Below are positions 8,427-18,999 of a DNA stretch of 64,000 nt, in pieces. The translations under genes and the position numbers were made by a program. The stretch covers positions 1 to 64,000 of the forward strand of contig JAGLUW010000006.1 of the NCBI GenBank assembly GCA_023134145.1. The letters are read 5' to 3'. How positions within the stretch are numbered: position 1 is the stretch's first letter; each line of letters starts with the position of its first letter. The DNA comes from Sulfuriflexus sp. Its GTDB lineage: Bacteria; Pseudomonadota; Gammaproteobacteria; AKS1. The notes below the pieces were generated by a model. It did no database searches. It was given only the letters and a program-made list of their open reading frames with translations, and was not told the origin of the DNA.

Positions 8427-10454
8427 ATGAAAATGATTAAACTGACAGTAAAAAATAAGCTATTTATGGGTTTTGGAGTTGTTTTATTCATTACCACAAT
8501 GGTATCAATCATAAGCTTTACTAAAGTTGAAGCTCTTAATGAAACTGAACATCGTTTAGTCGATTTACGTATCCCAACCGTTATGGCGGGTATGTCCCTT
8601 ATAGATGGTATCCATCTTTCCCTTGCCGGATTACGTGGCTATATGATTCTTGGTAAAGACCCTGCCAAAGGTACCAAATTTAAAAATGAACGCCTACGCG
8701 GCTGGGACCAAATTGATGCTGCCGTGGTGGAAATGGATAAGTTTGCTGAAAACTGGACCGTTCCTGAAAATATCGAAGCATTAAATAAGATGAAAGACCA
8801 TGTTAATAAATTCCGTGTTGCTCAAGAAGAAGTGGAGAATATTTCACATACATCGAAAAATGTACCTGCTTTCAATGTGCTCCTAACGGAAGCGGCACCG
8901 CGTGCTGGAAAAATTCTTGGTGCTATCAGCAAAATTATTGATGAAGAAGCCGATCTTGATGCAACGGCAGAACGTAAAACACTCTTAAAACTATTAGCAG
9001 ATAGCCGCGGCTCTTTCGCTATCGGTCTTGCCAATATTCGTGCCTACCTACTTTCTGGTGACACAAATTTTCGTGATAATTTCGAAGCGAAATGGGAAGT
9101 TAACCAAGCGCGTTATGAAGAAATTGAAGAAATGTCATCACTATTTGATTTATCCCAAGCGGATGCATGGGAAGAATATAAAAATACACGTGCTGAATTT
9201 GCACCTTTACCTGAAAAAATGTTTACACTACGCAGCGCTAAAGACTGGAACTTAGCTAACTACTGGTTAGGTACTAAAGCAGCACCCGAAGCCGGTGCGA
9301 TTTTAGCCATCCTTAAAAAGATGCGTGTTTCACAAGATAAGCTAGCTCTGCTAGACCAAAAAGAATTAGAAGCTGAAACTATAGAAATGGAGTGGACCAT
9401 GTTTATCGGTTCTATTCTGTCTATCGTAATAGGTATTATCACTGCAATCTTTATTGGCCGCCAAATCGCTGTGCCATTACAGCAAGCAGTCGAACGTGCC
9501 AAAGCTATTGCAAGTGGTGACCTCTCTGGTTCTCCTCTACCAATAAAAGGTAATGATGAATTAACCGAGCTCTCTAGCAGCATTAATAATATGAGCGGTA
9601 AATTACAAGAACTTGTTGAACAAATTTCAGCCTCATCACAAAATATTGGTAGCGCTTCAGAAGAACTCTCGGCCGTAACTCAACAAACAAGCGAGAGTAT
9701 CTACGAGCAACAATCGCAGACAGAACAAGTTGCCACGGCTATGAATGAAATGAGTGCGACGGTACAAGAAGTCAGTGTCAATATCACGAACACAGCACAA
9801 GCTGCGGACGAAGCAAATACAGAAACCGCGGCCGGTAGTACTGTAGTAAATAGTACTATCCAAGCGATTGAACAACTTGCTGGGAAAATTGAAAATGCCG
9901 CTGACGTTATTCACCAACTTGAACAAGACAGTGAAAATATCAGTGCCGTTATGGATGTAATTCGCGGTGTCGCTGAACAAACAAACTTGTTGGCACTCAA
10001 CGCCGCAATTGAAGCCGCACGTGCTGGTGAGCAAGGTCGTGGCTTTGCCGTCGTCGCAGACGAGGTGCGTACGCTTGCTGGACGAACTCAAGAGTCAACT
10101 GAAGAAATCAACTTGGTCATTGAGAAACTTCAAGCCGGTTCACGAAAAGCCGTCGAAGTAATGAATGCGAGTCAAGAAGAAACCAAGTCTGTTGTCCAAC
10201 AAGCAATGAAAGCGGGTGCATCATTATCTGCAATTTCTGATGCCGTCACGCGTATCAATGATATGAGCACACAAATTGCCAGTGCCGCAGAAGAACAAAA
10301 TGCTACTGCTGAAGAGATAAACCGAAATATTACCAACATCTCTGAAATAGCAACCCAAACGACATCCGGCGCACAACAAACGGCTGATGCCAGTAGTGAA
10401 TTAGCCCGACTAGGTGCTGATTTACAAACTGTCGTGGGACAATTTAAAATTTAA
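8427..10454 (+). CDS. methyl-accepting chemotaxis protein with helical periplasmic domain
   Basis: Transmembrane chemoreceptor of 675 residues. A first membrane helix lies at about 11-31. A long all-helical periplasmic domain (about 35-320) follows, longer than a single four-helix bundle and resembling the helical bimodular (HBM) type. The second membrane helix is at about 322-345, then a HAMP linker ([20 protein letters not shown]) and the signalling domain, with its tip [20 protein letters not shown] near 516-535. The ATG has a clear AAAGGA ribosome site. The ligand is unknown; HBM receptors of known function bind organic acids or amines, but that is family knowledge only. Confidence 0.93.
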   Translation: MKMIKLTVKNKLFMGFGVVLFITTMVSIISFTKVEALNETEHRLVDLRIPTVMAGMSLIDGIHLSLAGLRGYMILGKDPAKGTKFKNERLRGWDQIDAAVVEMDKFAENWTVPENIEALNKMKDHVNKFRVAQEEVENISHTSKNVPAFNVLLTEAAPRAGKILGAISKIIDEEADLDATAERKTLLKLLADSRGSFAIGLANIRAYLLSGDTNFRDNFEAKWEVNQARYEEIEEMSSLFDLSQADAWEEYKNTRAEFAPLPEKMFTLRSAKDWNLANYWLGTKAAPEAGAILAILKKMRVSQDKLALLDQKELEAETIEMEWTMFIGSILSIVIGIITAIFIGRQIAVPLQQAVERAKAIASGDLSGSPLPIKGNDELTELSSSINNMSGKLQELVEQISASSQNIGSASEELSAVTQQTSESIYEQQSQTEQVATAMNEMSATVQEVSVNITNTAQAADEANTETAAGSTVVNSTIQAIEQLAGKIENAADVIHQLEQDSENISAVMDVIRGVAEQTNLLALNAAIEAARAGEQGRGFAVVADEVRTLAGRTQESTEEINLVIEKLQAGSRKAVEVMNASQEETKSVVQQAMKAGASLSAISDAVTRINDMSTQIASAAEEQNATAEEINRNITNISEIATQTTSGAQQTADASSELARLGADLQTVVGQFKI

Positions 10455-10479
10455 GAAATCTAATTTTAGCCTCAATAGC

Positions 10480-10513
10480 AGCCTGCTCCACTACCATGGA
10501 GCAGGCTTTTTTT
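10480..10513 (+). terminator. rho-independent terminator after the second chemoreceptor
   Basis: An eleven-base perfect stem, AGCCTGCTCCA (10480-10490) and TGGAGCAGGCT (10497-10507), closes a six-base loop and runs into seven T residues. It lies 26 bases after the chemoreceptor stop codon. Confidence 0.93.
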
Positions 10514-10603
10514 ATGCCTACCACCTAGATAGAAGATGAATGCTGCAGGCTATGGTATATTTCTGCTCTATAAATACACGAAACATATCATGGCAGAGCA
10601 ATA

Positions 10604-11125
10604 ATGAATTCCGAATCAAATATCCCATTACCAGCAGCAGGATTATTTAGACGCCTCGGCGCGTTAACTTATGATGCTCTGCTACTCATGGCCGTCATCG
10701 TCATAGCCGGTTTTATCGCACTCCCCTTTACGGGTGGTGAAGCGCCAAGCCCTGGTAACCCTTTCTATCAAACTTATTTATTTGTGCTTTGCTATGTTTT
10801 CTTTGCTTGGTTCTGGACTCGTGGTGGACAAACCTTAGGAATGCGCGCATGGCGTTTACGTGTTCAAAATGACGATGGTAGTGCGATTAGTTGGAGTCAA
10901 TCTTTACTGCGCTTCATGGCAGGCATCGCATCATGCATACTCTTGGGTATAGGGATCTATTTCATAAAGAGCGAACCCATGTCAGTCCGTTACCTGCAGG
11001 GCATTGCTGCATTGGTCATATTCACACTAAGTTCACTATGGATTCTTGTCGATAAAAATAAACGTTCTTGGCATGACCACTTTTCAAGCTGCAACGTTAT
11101 TGAGTTACCAAAACTGAAGAAATAA
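10604..11125 (+). CDS. RDD family membrane protein
   Basis: Integral membrane protein of 173 residues with an RDD domain. The N-terminal arginine and the aspartate of the domain name are visible in FRRLGALTYDALLL (about 15-28). Further membrane segments follow at about 60-75, 100-120 and 130-150, with the conserved GGQTLGMRAWRLRV between the second and third. Its function is not established; some members affect ion or osmotic tolerance. Its stop directly abuts the lptG stop on the other strand, so the two convergent genes have no spacer. Confidence 0.88.
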   Translation: MNSESNIPLPAAGLFRRLGALTYDALLLMAVIVIAGFIALPFTGGEAPSPGNPFYQTYLFVLCYVFFAWFWTRGGQTLGMRAWRLRVQNDDGSAISWSQSLLRFMAGIASCILLGIGIYFIKSEPMSVRYLQGIAALVIFTLSSLWILVDKNKRSWHDHFSSCNVIELPKLKK

Positions 11126-12187
11126 TTAAATTCGCCGTATCATGACGACGGCCAATAACAGAAATAACAACGCAGGTAGGCTGGCACTTAACAACGGCGT
11201 AATATTATAAACCACACCCAAATGATTAAATGCTTGGTTGAATAAGAAGAAACCTAATCCCACTAAGAAACCAATAAAAATTCGTTGGCCGATACTCACC
11301 GAACGCAATGGCCCAAATACAAAGGGTACGGCCAATAACAACATCACCGCAATCGATACCGGCATCATCAACCGTGACCAGAATGCCAATTCATATCGCC
11401 CTGCATCTTGACCATTATCCGTTAGATAACGGTAGTAACCATAAAGATCGCGAGCTGAAAGTTGCAAAGGATTTACGACAATTAAGTTAATCAGCGCTGG
11501 GCTTAATAATGAATCCCACTGCGCCTGTTCAAAACTACGCGTTTTAATACCTTTTAAACTCACCTGACTTTGCGTCAAACCATTTAGAATCCATTGGCCA
11601 TTCTCATAAGTCGCTTTTTCTGCATGCGTCGTAGTATGTAATTGATGCTCATCATCAAACTCATAAATATAAATATCACTAATATCACCGCCAGGACTAA
11701 TTCCTCTAATATTTAGGAAACTCCGAGCATCACGTGACCAAAAACCATTCTTGGTTTTTAACGCAATCTGTTCCTCTAGCATTTGTGAGCGTCGTGATTG
11801 CGCATATTGTTCTGCCGGCGGCACCACAAACTCTGACAACAACATCAAGCCAAGAATTAATACAAAACCGACCTTTAATACAGAACCCGATATCCTCAAC
11901 AAAGACACGCCCGCCGCACGCATGACCACCAACTCACTTTCATTGGCTAATGCGCCCAGCCCAGTTATTGCGCCCAGCAATGCTGCTACAGGAAAAAACT
12001 CAACGATCTGTGCAGGCGTACTTAAAATCAAATATGTAAACATTTCGGCTTGATCATAATTACCCGTGCCGACTTTATTAAGCTCACGAACCAAACGAAA
12101 AAAACTATCTAAGGAAATTAATACCAATAACACCAAACCAATACTGCGAAAAACAGCGGCACCTATATAACGGTCGAGTATCTTCAT
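11126..12187 (-). CDS. lptG: LPS export ABC transporter permease LptG
   Basis: Inner-membrane permease of the LptB2FG complex, which extracts lipopolysaccharide and pushes it through LptC-A-DE. It has 353 residues: an N-terminal group of membrane helices, a periplasmic beta-jellyroll region at about 130-265, and three C-terminal helices. MKILDRYIGAAVFRS is the usual LptG start. It overlaps the end of lptF by four bases. The lptF-lptG pair divergent from pepA is a conserved gammaproteobacterial arrangement. Confidence 0.96.
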   Translation of the reverse strand: MKILDRYIGAAVFRSIGLVLLVLISLDSFFRLVRELNKVGTGNYDQAEMFTYLILSTPAQIVEFFPVAALLGAITGLGALANESELVVMRAAGVSLLRISGSVLKVGFVLILGLMLLSEFVVPPAEQYAQSRRSQMLEEQIALKTKNGFWSRDARSFLNIRGISPGGDISDIYIYEFDDEHQLHTTTHAEKATYENGQWILNGLTQSQVSLKGIKTRSFEQAQWDSLLSPALINLIVVNPLQLSARDLYGYYRYLTDNGQDAGRYELAFWSRLMMPVSIAVMLLLAVPFVFGPLRSVSIGQRIFIGFLVGLGFFLFNQAFNHLGVVYNITPLLSASLPALLFLLLAVVMIRRI

Positions 12188-13293
12188 GCCTGCGCTTCCC
12201 TAGACCAAGGCATACGATCATTTAACCAAGTGGATTGGCCACGCGTTTGCCACAACACAAACCCTAAAGCAACGAGCAATAATAACAACGGCAACCACCA
12301 CATTCCTATCCAAGGACTAATCACACCACTACCTATCCAATTATAAGTTGCACCAAAAAGACCATTGTAAATAACGTAAATAAATACCGCGCTAAATAGT
12401 CGACCATAACGCCCTTCACGTGGTTGCACGCGGCTCATGGGTATTGCTAACAACATCAGCGCGATGGTAACGAAGGGCACAACAATCCGTGATTGCAGTT
12501 CTGCCAAGTCATCTAACCGAGAGGATGATAATAAAAGAAGTGAGTTTCTTGCAGAACGTTTTAGATAGGGTGCTGATACCGCTTTTTCTTCAACACGCAC
12601 AGCATGCTTAACGAATTGCGTAATACGATAATCATCTTGACCGGGTTCACCTTCATAGCGATAGCCATCAACCATCACCATAAATTCATCGCCCGACTGC
12701 TCATCGATATAGCGATACCCCGTTTCAGAGGCTAAGACACTTTTACGGCTACTCTTACGACTCTGTACAAAAACATTTTGCAGCTCGCGTTGATCATCTG
12801 AAAGTTCTTCCACATATATAATCAAGCTGCCATCTTTAGACTCAATAAAACGTCCCGCAGCTAACAAACTCAATTCCGAACGGTTCTTCGCAGCATGTTT
12901 AATTGCATCTGACTGCCCTGCTGCCCAAGGTGATAAATATAATGTACAGATTGCATTAATAATAAAAATTAACGGCATCCAAAACATGAGAAAGCGCGTT
13001 AAAGTTGCCTGCCCAATGCCACTGGCGGTTAATGCCACCATTTCCTGATCACGATATAAGCGACCAAAAGCCAATAACACAGAAAAGAACATTGCCAACG
13101 GTATGATGTTGCCGATATTTTTAAGTAATTGCAGTGACAATAGGGTGAAAACAGCTTCTACAGGTAGGCTGCCTTCGGCAACATCACCCAAGATGCGAAC
13201 AAAACGAAGACTAAAGAAAATAAGCAAAAGCACCACCATCACCGCAAAGAGGGTGATAGCGATTTCTTTAACTATATAACGCTGTATTATCAC
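12184..13293 (-). CDS. lptF: LPS export ABC transporter permease LptF
   Basis: Partner permease of LptG in lipopolysaccharide export. It has 369 residues with the same layout: membrane helices within about 12-120, a periplasmic jellyroll, then helices from about 275. The start is GTG in the sequence GTGATAATACAG, giving MIIQRYIVKEI, the normal family start. It is transcribed away from pepA across a gap of about 200 bases that must carry both promoters. Confidence 0.96.
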   Translation of the reverse strand: MIIQRYIVKEIAITLFAVMVVLLLIFFSLRFVRILGDVAEGSLPVEAVFTLLSLQLLKNIGNIIPLAMFFSVLLAFGRLYRDQEMVALTASGIGQATLTRFLMFWMPLIFIINAICTLYLSPWAAGQSDAIKHAAKNRSELSLLAAGRFIESKDGSLIIYVEELSDDQRELQNVFVQSRKSSRKSVLASETGYRYIDEQSGDEFMVMVDGYRYEGEPGQDDYRITQFVKHAVRVEEKAVSAPYLKRSARNSLLLLSSSRLDDLAELQSRIVVPFVTIALMLLAIPMSRVQPREGRYGRLFSAVFIYVIYNGLFGATYNWIGSGVISPWIGMWWLPLLLLLVALGFVLWQTRGQSTWLNDRMPWSREAQA

Positions 13294-13494
13294 GTAAAAT
13301 CAACCGATCAGTATCAAACGCTGCAAAAACCTAATTTTTCTAGTAGACAATTAGGCGGTTTTAAATCATATTATCGGTAACTCGTCATAACATAAGCTTT
13401 TTATGACGCTAAGCAGGAACTGACGTAACCGATACGTGAGTCACATAATACACATATCAGCCAAGAGATTCAGCCGATATAGTGAGGAGCAAGT

Positions 13495-14994
13495 ATGGAA
13501 TTCAGCATTAAAAGCGGCCACCCTGAGAAACAACGCAGCGCGTGCATTATTATTGGTATTTTTGAGCCTCGCCGTCTCTCTGCCGCAGGTGAGCAACTCG
13601 ATTTAATCAGCGAATCATGGCTTTCAAATCTCATCCGCCGTGGCGATATCGAAGGCACTGCTGGCCAGACCTTACTACTGCACAATGTTCCAAACACACT
13701 CTGTGACCGCGTACTCTTAGTGGGTTGTGGCAAGGAACGTGAATTTAACGATGCCGCCTACCGCAAGGCTATTGCGACTGCTGCAAAAACAGTTAACGAA
13801 AGTGGTGCAATGGATGCCGTTAGCTTTCTACCTGAACTAACGGTTAAAGGACGTGATGCTTATTGGAAAGTACGTCAAGCCATTGAAGCTACCCAAGATG
13901 CCTTGTATACATTTGATGAATTAAAAAGTGATACAGGTATCGAGCGCCGCCCACTACGCAAATTAGTCTTATCTGTAACCAGCCGCCGCGATCTACCTGC
14001 TGCCGAACAAGCTCTCATTGATGGTAATGCCATTGCCGGCGGTGTAGAAATTGCACGCCGTCTCGGTAACCTACCGGGTAATATTTGTACACCGACTTAT
14101 CTTGCCGAACAAGCAATTGAGCTTGGCAAGCAACACGACAAACTAACCGTTAAGGTACTTGAACAAGCCGATATGGAAGAACTCGGTATGGGTTCTTTGC
14201 TCTCAGTTGCTAAAGGTAGCCGTGAACCCGCTAAGTTCATCACCATGGAATACAATGGTGGTAACAGTGATAGCAAACCTCATGTCTTTGTTGGTAAAGG
14301 CATTACGTTTGATTCAGGCGGTATCTCAATCAAACCATCACCTGCCATGGATGAAATGAAATTTGATATGTGTGGTGCTGCTAGTGTCATGGGTTTAATG
14401 AATACCGTCACAGAATTAAAGTTGCCCATCAATGTAATCGGTATCATTCCAAGTTGTGAAAATATGCCTGATGGCCTCGCCAACAAACCGGGTGACATTG
14501 TCACTAGTATGGCGGGACTCACCATCGAAGTACTTAACACCGATGCCGAAGGCCGTTTAATACTTTGTGATGCACTCACCTACAGTGAACGTTATAACCC
14601 AGCCACCGTTGTCGATATCGCAACACTAACAGGCGCCTGTGTTATTGCCCTCGGCGCACATGCAACAGGCCTACTTGGTAATCATCGCGGCCTTAGTAAC
14701 GATTTACTCAATGCAGGTAAATACAGTGGTGATCGCGCTTGGGAAATGCCGCTATGGGACGAATACCAAGACCAGCTGAAAAGTAATTTTGCTGATATTG
14801 CTAATATTGGTGGTCGTGAAGCCGGCACTATTACTGCCGCCTGTTTCCTTTCTCGCTTTACTAAGAAACTTAACTGGGTACATCTTGATATTGCCGGTGT
14901 TGCATGGAAAGGCGGTGCAGAAAAAGGCGCAACTGGTCGCCCTGTTCCAATGATGACGCAGTACCTACTTGATAAAGTGGCTAGTGGTAAATAA
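13495..14994 (+). CDS. pepA: leucyl aminopeptidase (M17)
   Basis: Cytosolic dizinc or dimanganese aminopeptidase that removes N-terminal residues; in E. coli it also binds DNA. It has 499 residues. The signature NTDAEGRL starts near residue 348, and the other metal ligands fall in VGKGITFDSGG (about 267-277) and the KFDMCGA block. A strong GAGGAG site lies seven bases before the ATG. It leads the pepA-holC plus-strand pair toward valS. Confidence 0.97.
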   Translation: MEFSIKSGHPEKQRSACIIIGIFEPRRLSAAGEQLDLISESWLSNLIRRGDIEGTAGQTLLLHNVPNTLCDRVLLVGCGKEREFNDAAYRKAIATAAKTVNESGAMDAVSFLPELTVKGRDAYWKVRQAIEATQDALYTFDELKSDTGIERRPLRKLVLSVTSRRDLPAAEQALIDGNAIAGGVEIARRLGNLPGNICTPTYLAEQAIELGKQHDKLTVKVLEQADMEELGMGSLLSVAKGSREPAKFITMEYNGGNSDSKPHVFVGKGITFDSGGISIKPSPAMDEMKFDMCGAASVMGLMNTVTELKLPINVIGIIPSCENMPDGLANKPGDIVTSMAGLTIEVLNTDAEGRLILCDALTYSERYNPATVVDIATLTGACVIALGAHATGLLGNHRGLSNDLLNAGKYSGDRAWEMPLWDEYQDQLKSNFADIANIGGREAGTITAACFLSRFTKKLNWVHLDIAGVAWKGGAEKGATGRPVPMMTQYLLDKVASGK

Positions 14995-14996
14995 AT

Positions 14997-15434
14997 ATGA
15001 CGCGAGTTGATTTTTACCTGACACAAACCAGTCAGCGTAAACAAGTACTCAACACCGCATGTCGACTTGCTGACAAGGCATCTCGTCAGGGGCATCATAT
15101 TTTTATTCATACTGATGATGAAACTCAAGCACAGAAGATGAATGAATTGCTTTGGACTTTTCGTCAAACTAGCTTCGTGCCACATGCATTAATTGAAGCT
15201 GGTACGACACCTTCTGCGAACGATAAAATTGTTATCGGCCATGATCATGACCCTGAATTCAAACATGACGTGATGATTAATCTAGCGGCATCAATTCCTG
15301 ACTTTTTCTCACGCTTTGAAAGAGTCGCGGAAATCGTTAGTGGCGATGAAAGCCAACGCAGCGAAGCACGGGAACGTTTTAAGTTTTACCGAGACCGTGG
15401 TTATGAGCTAACTACGCACGACATAAAGAACTAA
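14997..15434 (+). CDS. holC: DNA polymerase III chi subunit
   Basis: Chi links the clamp loader (through psi) to single-strand binding protein in the replication holoenzyme. The 145-residue length and the N-terminal pattern RVDFYLTQTSQRKQVLNTACRLADKA (key parts: FYLT, CRLADKA) fit HolC, as do LWTFRQTSFVPHAL and the C-terminal RERFKFYRDRGYEL. It starts two bases after the pepA stop, the conserved pepA-holC order. Confidence 0.94.
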   Translation: MTRVDFYLTQTSQRKQVLNTACRLADKASRQGHHIFIHTDDETQAQKMNELLWTFRQTSFVPHALIEAGTTPSANDKIVIGHDHDPEFKHDVMINLAASIPDFFSRFERVAEIVSGDESQRSEARERFKFYRDRGYELTTHDIKN

Positions 15435-15516
15435 GCCAAATTGCGAACTCATTCACAGAATTGGCATAGTTCATAGTAGAAACTGTTCTACTATATTTTG
15501 TTACGAGGACGACAGA

Positions 15517-15966
15517 ATGGCAACGTTTACCACATCCAATGCAGCCGCACCTGATTCGCTAGAAAGTGTTCTTAATTCATTACAAAATTTAATTGATAGC
15601 AATCGGCATCGTCCAGCTCATTCACTCGTAAACCCAACGATTCCTGAGCCCTTCAATCAGCAAACAGCCGAACCTCTTGTTACAAAAACAAGCGTGACTG
15701 AAATGCTACAACAACACATCCCTGTCTTAAATGATGTGATTAGCGAACAATCAGATGAACCCTCCTCACAACCCATTTCTGCGGCTCAAATAGAAAAAAC
15801 CCTCAACGAACTACGCGAAGAACTAAGCGGCATTGTTGCTAATATCATGCTCGAAACGAGAGAACAGCTCGAGAAACAGGAAACCTCGAGCCAAGAAGTC
15901 CTCGAAACTAGCCTAAAACACTTCATCCATGAGCTAAGCGAACTAAGTACTCCCCAAACACAATAA
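15517..15966 (+). CDS. small acidic protein of unknown function between holC and valS
   Basis: A 149-residue soluble protein that I do not recognise. A Ser/Pro/Asn-rich, probably disordered N-terminal half contains short repeated themes (NSLQNLID). A predicted helical C-terminal part (about 87-145, AQIEKTLNELREELSG onward) looks able to form a coiled coil. There are no membrane segments or signal peptide. The GAGGACGA ribosome site and its place between two core genes support a real gene. A small uncharacterised gene also sits between holC and valS in some other gammaproteobacteria; I cannot verify homology. Confidence 0.7.
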   Translation: MATFTTSNAAAPDSLESVLNSLQNLIDSNRHRPAHSLVNPTIPEPFNQQTAEPLVTKTSVTEMLQQHIPVLNDVISEQSDEPSSQPISAAQIEKTLNELREELSGIVANIMLETREQLEKQETSSQEVLETSLKHFIHELSELSTPQTQ

Positions 15967-16005
15967 AACCTCCCGTTTTTACTGCCGAGATACGCCGCAT
16001 TCCGG

Positions 16006-16011
16006 TATAAT
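16006..16011 (+). promoter_or_regulatory. candidate -10 element for valS
   Basis: A perfect TATAAT hexamer about 60 bases before the valS start, in a short intergenic gap. The matching -35 region is weak, so this is a candidate only. Confidence 0.4.
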
Positions 16012-16071
16012 ACGTCGCTAACGCGCTGGTATTACCAGTTTCAAATAGCTAATTAGTGACGATATTAAATA

Positions 16072-18900
16072 ATGGAAAAGACCTACCAGCCACACGACAT
16101 CGAACAACGATGGTACGAACTTTGGGAAAGCCGCGGATATTTCGCACCTCAAGAAAGTGACAATGAGGACCAAGCTCCTTATTGCATCATGATCCCGCCG
16201 CCTAATGTCACGGGGCGTTTACACATGGGTCACGCTTTCCAAGACACCATTATGGATGCCCTGACTCGCTTCCATCGTATGCGTGGCGATAAAACACTTT
16301 GGCAGGCAGGTAGTGATCACGCCGGTATCGCAACGCAAATGGTTGTTGAACGCCAACTCGCGGCTGATGGCAAAACTCGACATGATCTTGGTCGTGAAGC
16401 CTTTCTCGATAAAGTGTGGGAATGGAAAGAAGAATCGGGTGGCACAATCACCAAACAACTTCGCCGTATGGGCGCGTCACTTGATTGGTCTCGTGAACGC
16501 TTCACCATGGACGAAGGATTATCCGAAGCAGTACGTGAAGTATTCGTTCGTTTGCATGAAGAAGGTTTGATCTATCGTGGTAAACGATTAGTAAACTGGG
16601 ATCCTGTACTACACACTGCTGTTTCAGATCTTGAAGTAATTTCAGAAGAAGAAAATGGCCACATGTGGAACATGCGTTATCCACTCACCGATGGTAGCGG
16701 CCATGTTGTGGTTGCCACCACTCGACCAGAAACCATGTTCGGTGATAGTGCTGTTGCGGTACATCCCGGTGATGAACGCTACCAACATTTAATCGGCCAA
16801 CAAATCACCCTGCCACTCAGTGGTCGTAAGATTCCTATCATTGCTGATGATTATGTCGATCCTGAATTTGGTTCAGGTTGTGTGAAGATCACACCAGCCC
16901 ATGATTTTAACGATTACGGCGTTTGGAAAGATCACCGTGACGAATTGTCCATGATTAATCAACCTAATGGTGGTTTGATTTGTATTCTTTCTTTAGATGC
17001 AAACATCATTAGTGCTGAAGATGAACATGGTGATCTTATTCCTACTGAGTATCATGGTTTAGAACGTTATGTGGCACGGAAGAAAGTCATAGCCGATCTA
17101 GATGCTGCCGGTTTATTAGAAAAGATAGACGATCACAAGCTCATGGTTCCGCGCGGTGATCGTAGCGGTACTGTTATTGAGCCCATGCTTACTGACCAAT
17201 GGTTTGTAAAAGCAGGCCCACTTGCCAAACCCGCTATCGAAGCGGTTGAAAATGGCAGTATAAAATTCGTGCCTGATAACTGGAAGAACACCTACTTCGA
17301 ATGGATGAACAACATTGAAGATTGGTGTATCAGTCGGCAAATTTGGTGGGGGCATCGCATTCCCGCTTGGTATGATGAAGAAGGCGACATTTACGTTGGT
17401 CGCAGTGAAGAAGAAATTCGCGAAAAACATAATCTCAGTGCCGATGTCACACTGACTCAAGATGAAGATGTGCTCGATACTTGGTTCTCATCTGCACTAT
17501 GGCCTTTCTCTACTTTAGGCTGGCCTGAAAATACCGAAGCAGTAAAAACTTTTTACCCAACCAGTGTGTTGGTTACCGGTTTCGATATTATTTTCTTCTG
17601 GGTTGCCCGCATGATCATGATGGGTCTGAAGTTCATGGACGAAGTCCCGTTCAAAGAAATTTATATTCATGGCCTAGTTCGAGATAGCCATGGACAGAAG
17701 ATGTCGAAATCAAAAGGCAATGTACTCGATCCATTAGACCTTATTGATGGTATTGAACTTGATGCGTTAATAGAAAAACGCACCACGGGGTTAATGCAGC
17801 CTAAAATGGCCAAAAGTATTGAGAAGGCTACACGTAAAGATTTTCCTGATGGCATTCCCTCCTTCGGCACCGATGCACTACGTTTTACCTTCGCAGCACA
17901 AGCATCAACAGGTCGCGATCTAAAATTTGATCTGCAGCGCATTGCTGGTTACCGAAATTTCTGTAACAAACTTTGGAATGCAGCACGCTATGTACTCATG
18001 AACACCGAAGGCCAAGATAACGGCCTGGATCAAAAAGATGTTGAATTGAATCGCTTTGACCGCTGGATCATTTCACGCCTGCAACAAGTTGAACAAGAAG
18101 TAATTGACGCGATTGATAGCTACCGTCTTGACCATGCCGCACAAGCAATTTATGAATTCACTTGGAATGAATACTGCGATTGGTATTTAGAACTTTCTAA
18201 GCCGGTACTACAAGCAGAAGGAAATGCAGCTGCACAACGAGGTACTCGCGGTACCTTAGTGCATGTACTCGAGACTTTATTGCGTCTTGCCCACCCTATT
18301 ATTCCGTATATCACTGAAGAGATCTGGCAACGTGTTGCACCATTGGCAGGAAAAGATGGCGACACTATCATGCTAGAAAATTACCCCACGCCAAATAGCG
18401 ATCTAATTGACGAAATAGCTATGCACGAAACAGAATTGGTTATGTCACTAAATCGTGGCGTACGTCGTATTCGTAGTGAACGTGATATCAAACCGAGCAA
18501 ACCACTAGCTGTAATTGTGCAAAATCTAAATTCAGCAGAACAAGCTGTGTTAGAAGAATCCGCACAATGCAGCATGAGTATTAGCCGAATAGAATCACTC
18601 GAATTTGTTAGTGCTAGTACTAAAATAGAAGAGTCGGCAACCGCACTAGTCGGCGAAAACGGTACCTTGCATATCGCCATGGCAGGACTAATTGATAAAG
18701 AAGCTGAATTAAAACGCTTTGATAAAGAAATCGCCAAAGCAGAAAAAGAACTCGAAATGCGCGAAAAGAAACTTTCAAATGAAAGCTATGTAGCCAAAGC
18801 ACCTGAAGCCGTTGTTAACAAAGAACGTCAACGCGTTATTGAATTACAATCTATGCTAAAACGACTCGAAGAAGAAAAACAAAAGATGGCAGCTTTATAA
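16072..18900 (+). CDS. valS: valyl-tRNA synthetase
   Basis: Class I synthetase charging tRNA-Val, with an editing domain that clears misacylated threonine. It has 942 residues. The HIGH motif lies in [13 protein letters not shown] (about 43-55), the editing domain spans about 190-340 with [11 protein letters not shown], and the KMSKS motif is at about 542-547 in [10 protein letters not shown]. The C-terminal coiled coil of ValRS is present (about 875-940). A TATAAT element lies about 60 bases upstream (16006-16011), so it may have its own promoter. Confidence 0.98.
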   Translation: MEKTYQPHDIEQRWYELWESRGYFAPQESDNEDQAPYCIMIPPPNVTGRLHMGHAFQDTIMDALTRFHRMRGDKTLWQAGSDHAGIATQMVVERQLAADGKTRHDLGREAFLDKVWEWKEESGGTITKQLRRMGASLDWSRERFTMDEGLSEAVREVFVRLHEEGLIYRGKRLVNWDPVLHTAVSDLEVISEEENGHMWNMRYPLTDGSGHVVVATTRPETMFGDSAVAVHPGDERYQHLIGQQITLPLSGRKIPIIADDYVDPEFGSGCVKITPAHDFNDYGVWKDHRDELSMINQPNGGLICILSLDANIISAEDEHGDLIPTEYHGLERYVARKKVIADLDAAGLLEKIDDHKLMVPRGDRSGTVIEPMLTDQWFVKAGPLAKPAIEAVENGSIKFVPDNWKNTYFEWMNNIEDWCISRQIWWGHRIPAWYDEEGDIYVGRSEEEIREKHNLSADVTLTQDEDVLDTWFSSALWPFSTLGWPENTEAVKTFYPTSVLVTGFDIIFFWVARMIMMGLKFMDEVPFKEIYIHGLVRDSHGQKMSKSKGNVLDPLDLIDGIELDALIEKRTTGLMQPKMAKSIEKATRKDFPDGIPSFGTDALRFTFAAQASTGRDLKFDLQRIAGYRNFCNKLWNAARYVLMNTEGQDNGLDQKDVELNRFDRWIISRLQQVEQEVIDAIDSYRLDHAAQAIYEFTWNEYCDWYLELSKPVLQAEGNAAAQRGTRGTLVHVLETLLRLAHPIIPYITEEIWQRVAPLAGKDGDTIMLENYPTPNSDLIDEIAMHETELVMSLNRGVRRIRSERDIKPSKPLAVIVQNLNSAEQAVLEESAQCSMSISRIESLEFVSASTKIEESATALVGENGTLHIAMAGLIDKEAELKRFDKEIAKAEKELEMREKKLSNESYVAKAPEAVVNKERQRVIELQSMLKRLEEEKQKMAAL

Positions 18901-18999
18901 GTATAAAACATGAATCACGTTAAAAATATTTCGGTATTGTGATGTTGTTTACAATGTTCATCGTAAAATAAAATTAATAAAAATAACTAGGGGAATTAA

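Noticed and set aside
9657-10091. A 144-codon minus-strand frame within the second chemoreceptor
   Set aside because: It lies wholly opposite the highly conserved signalling domain and has no features of its own.
14682-15185. A 167-codon minus-strand frame across the pepA-holC junction
   Set aside because: It is antisense to two well supported genes and has no family-like motif.
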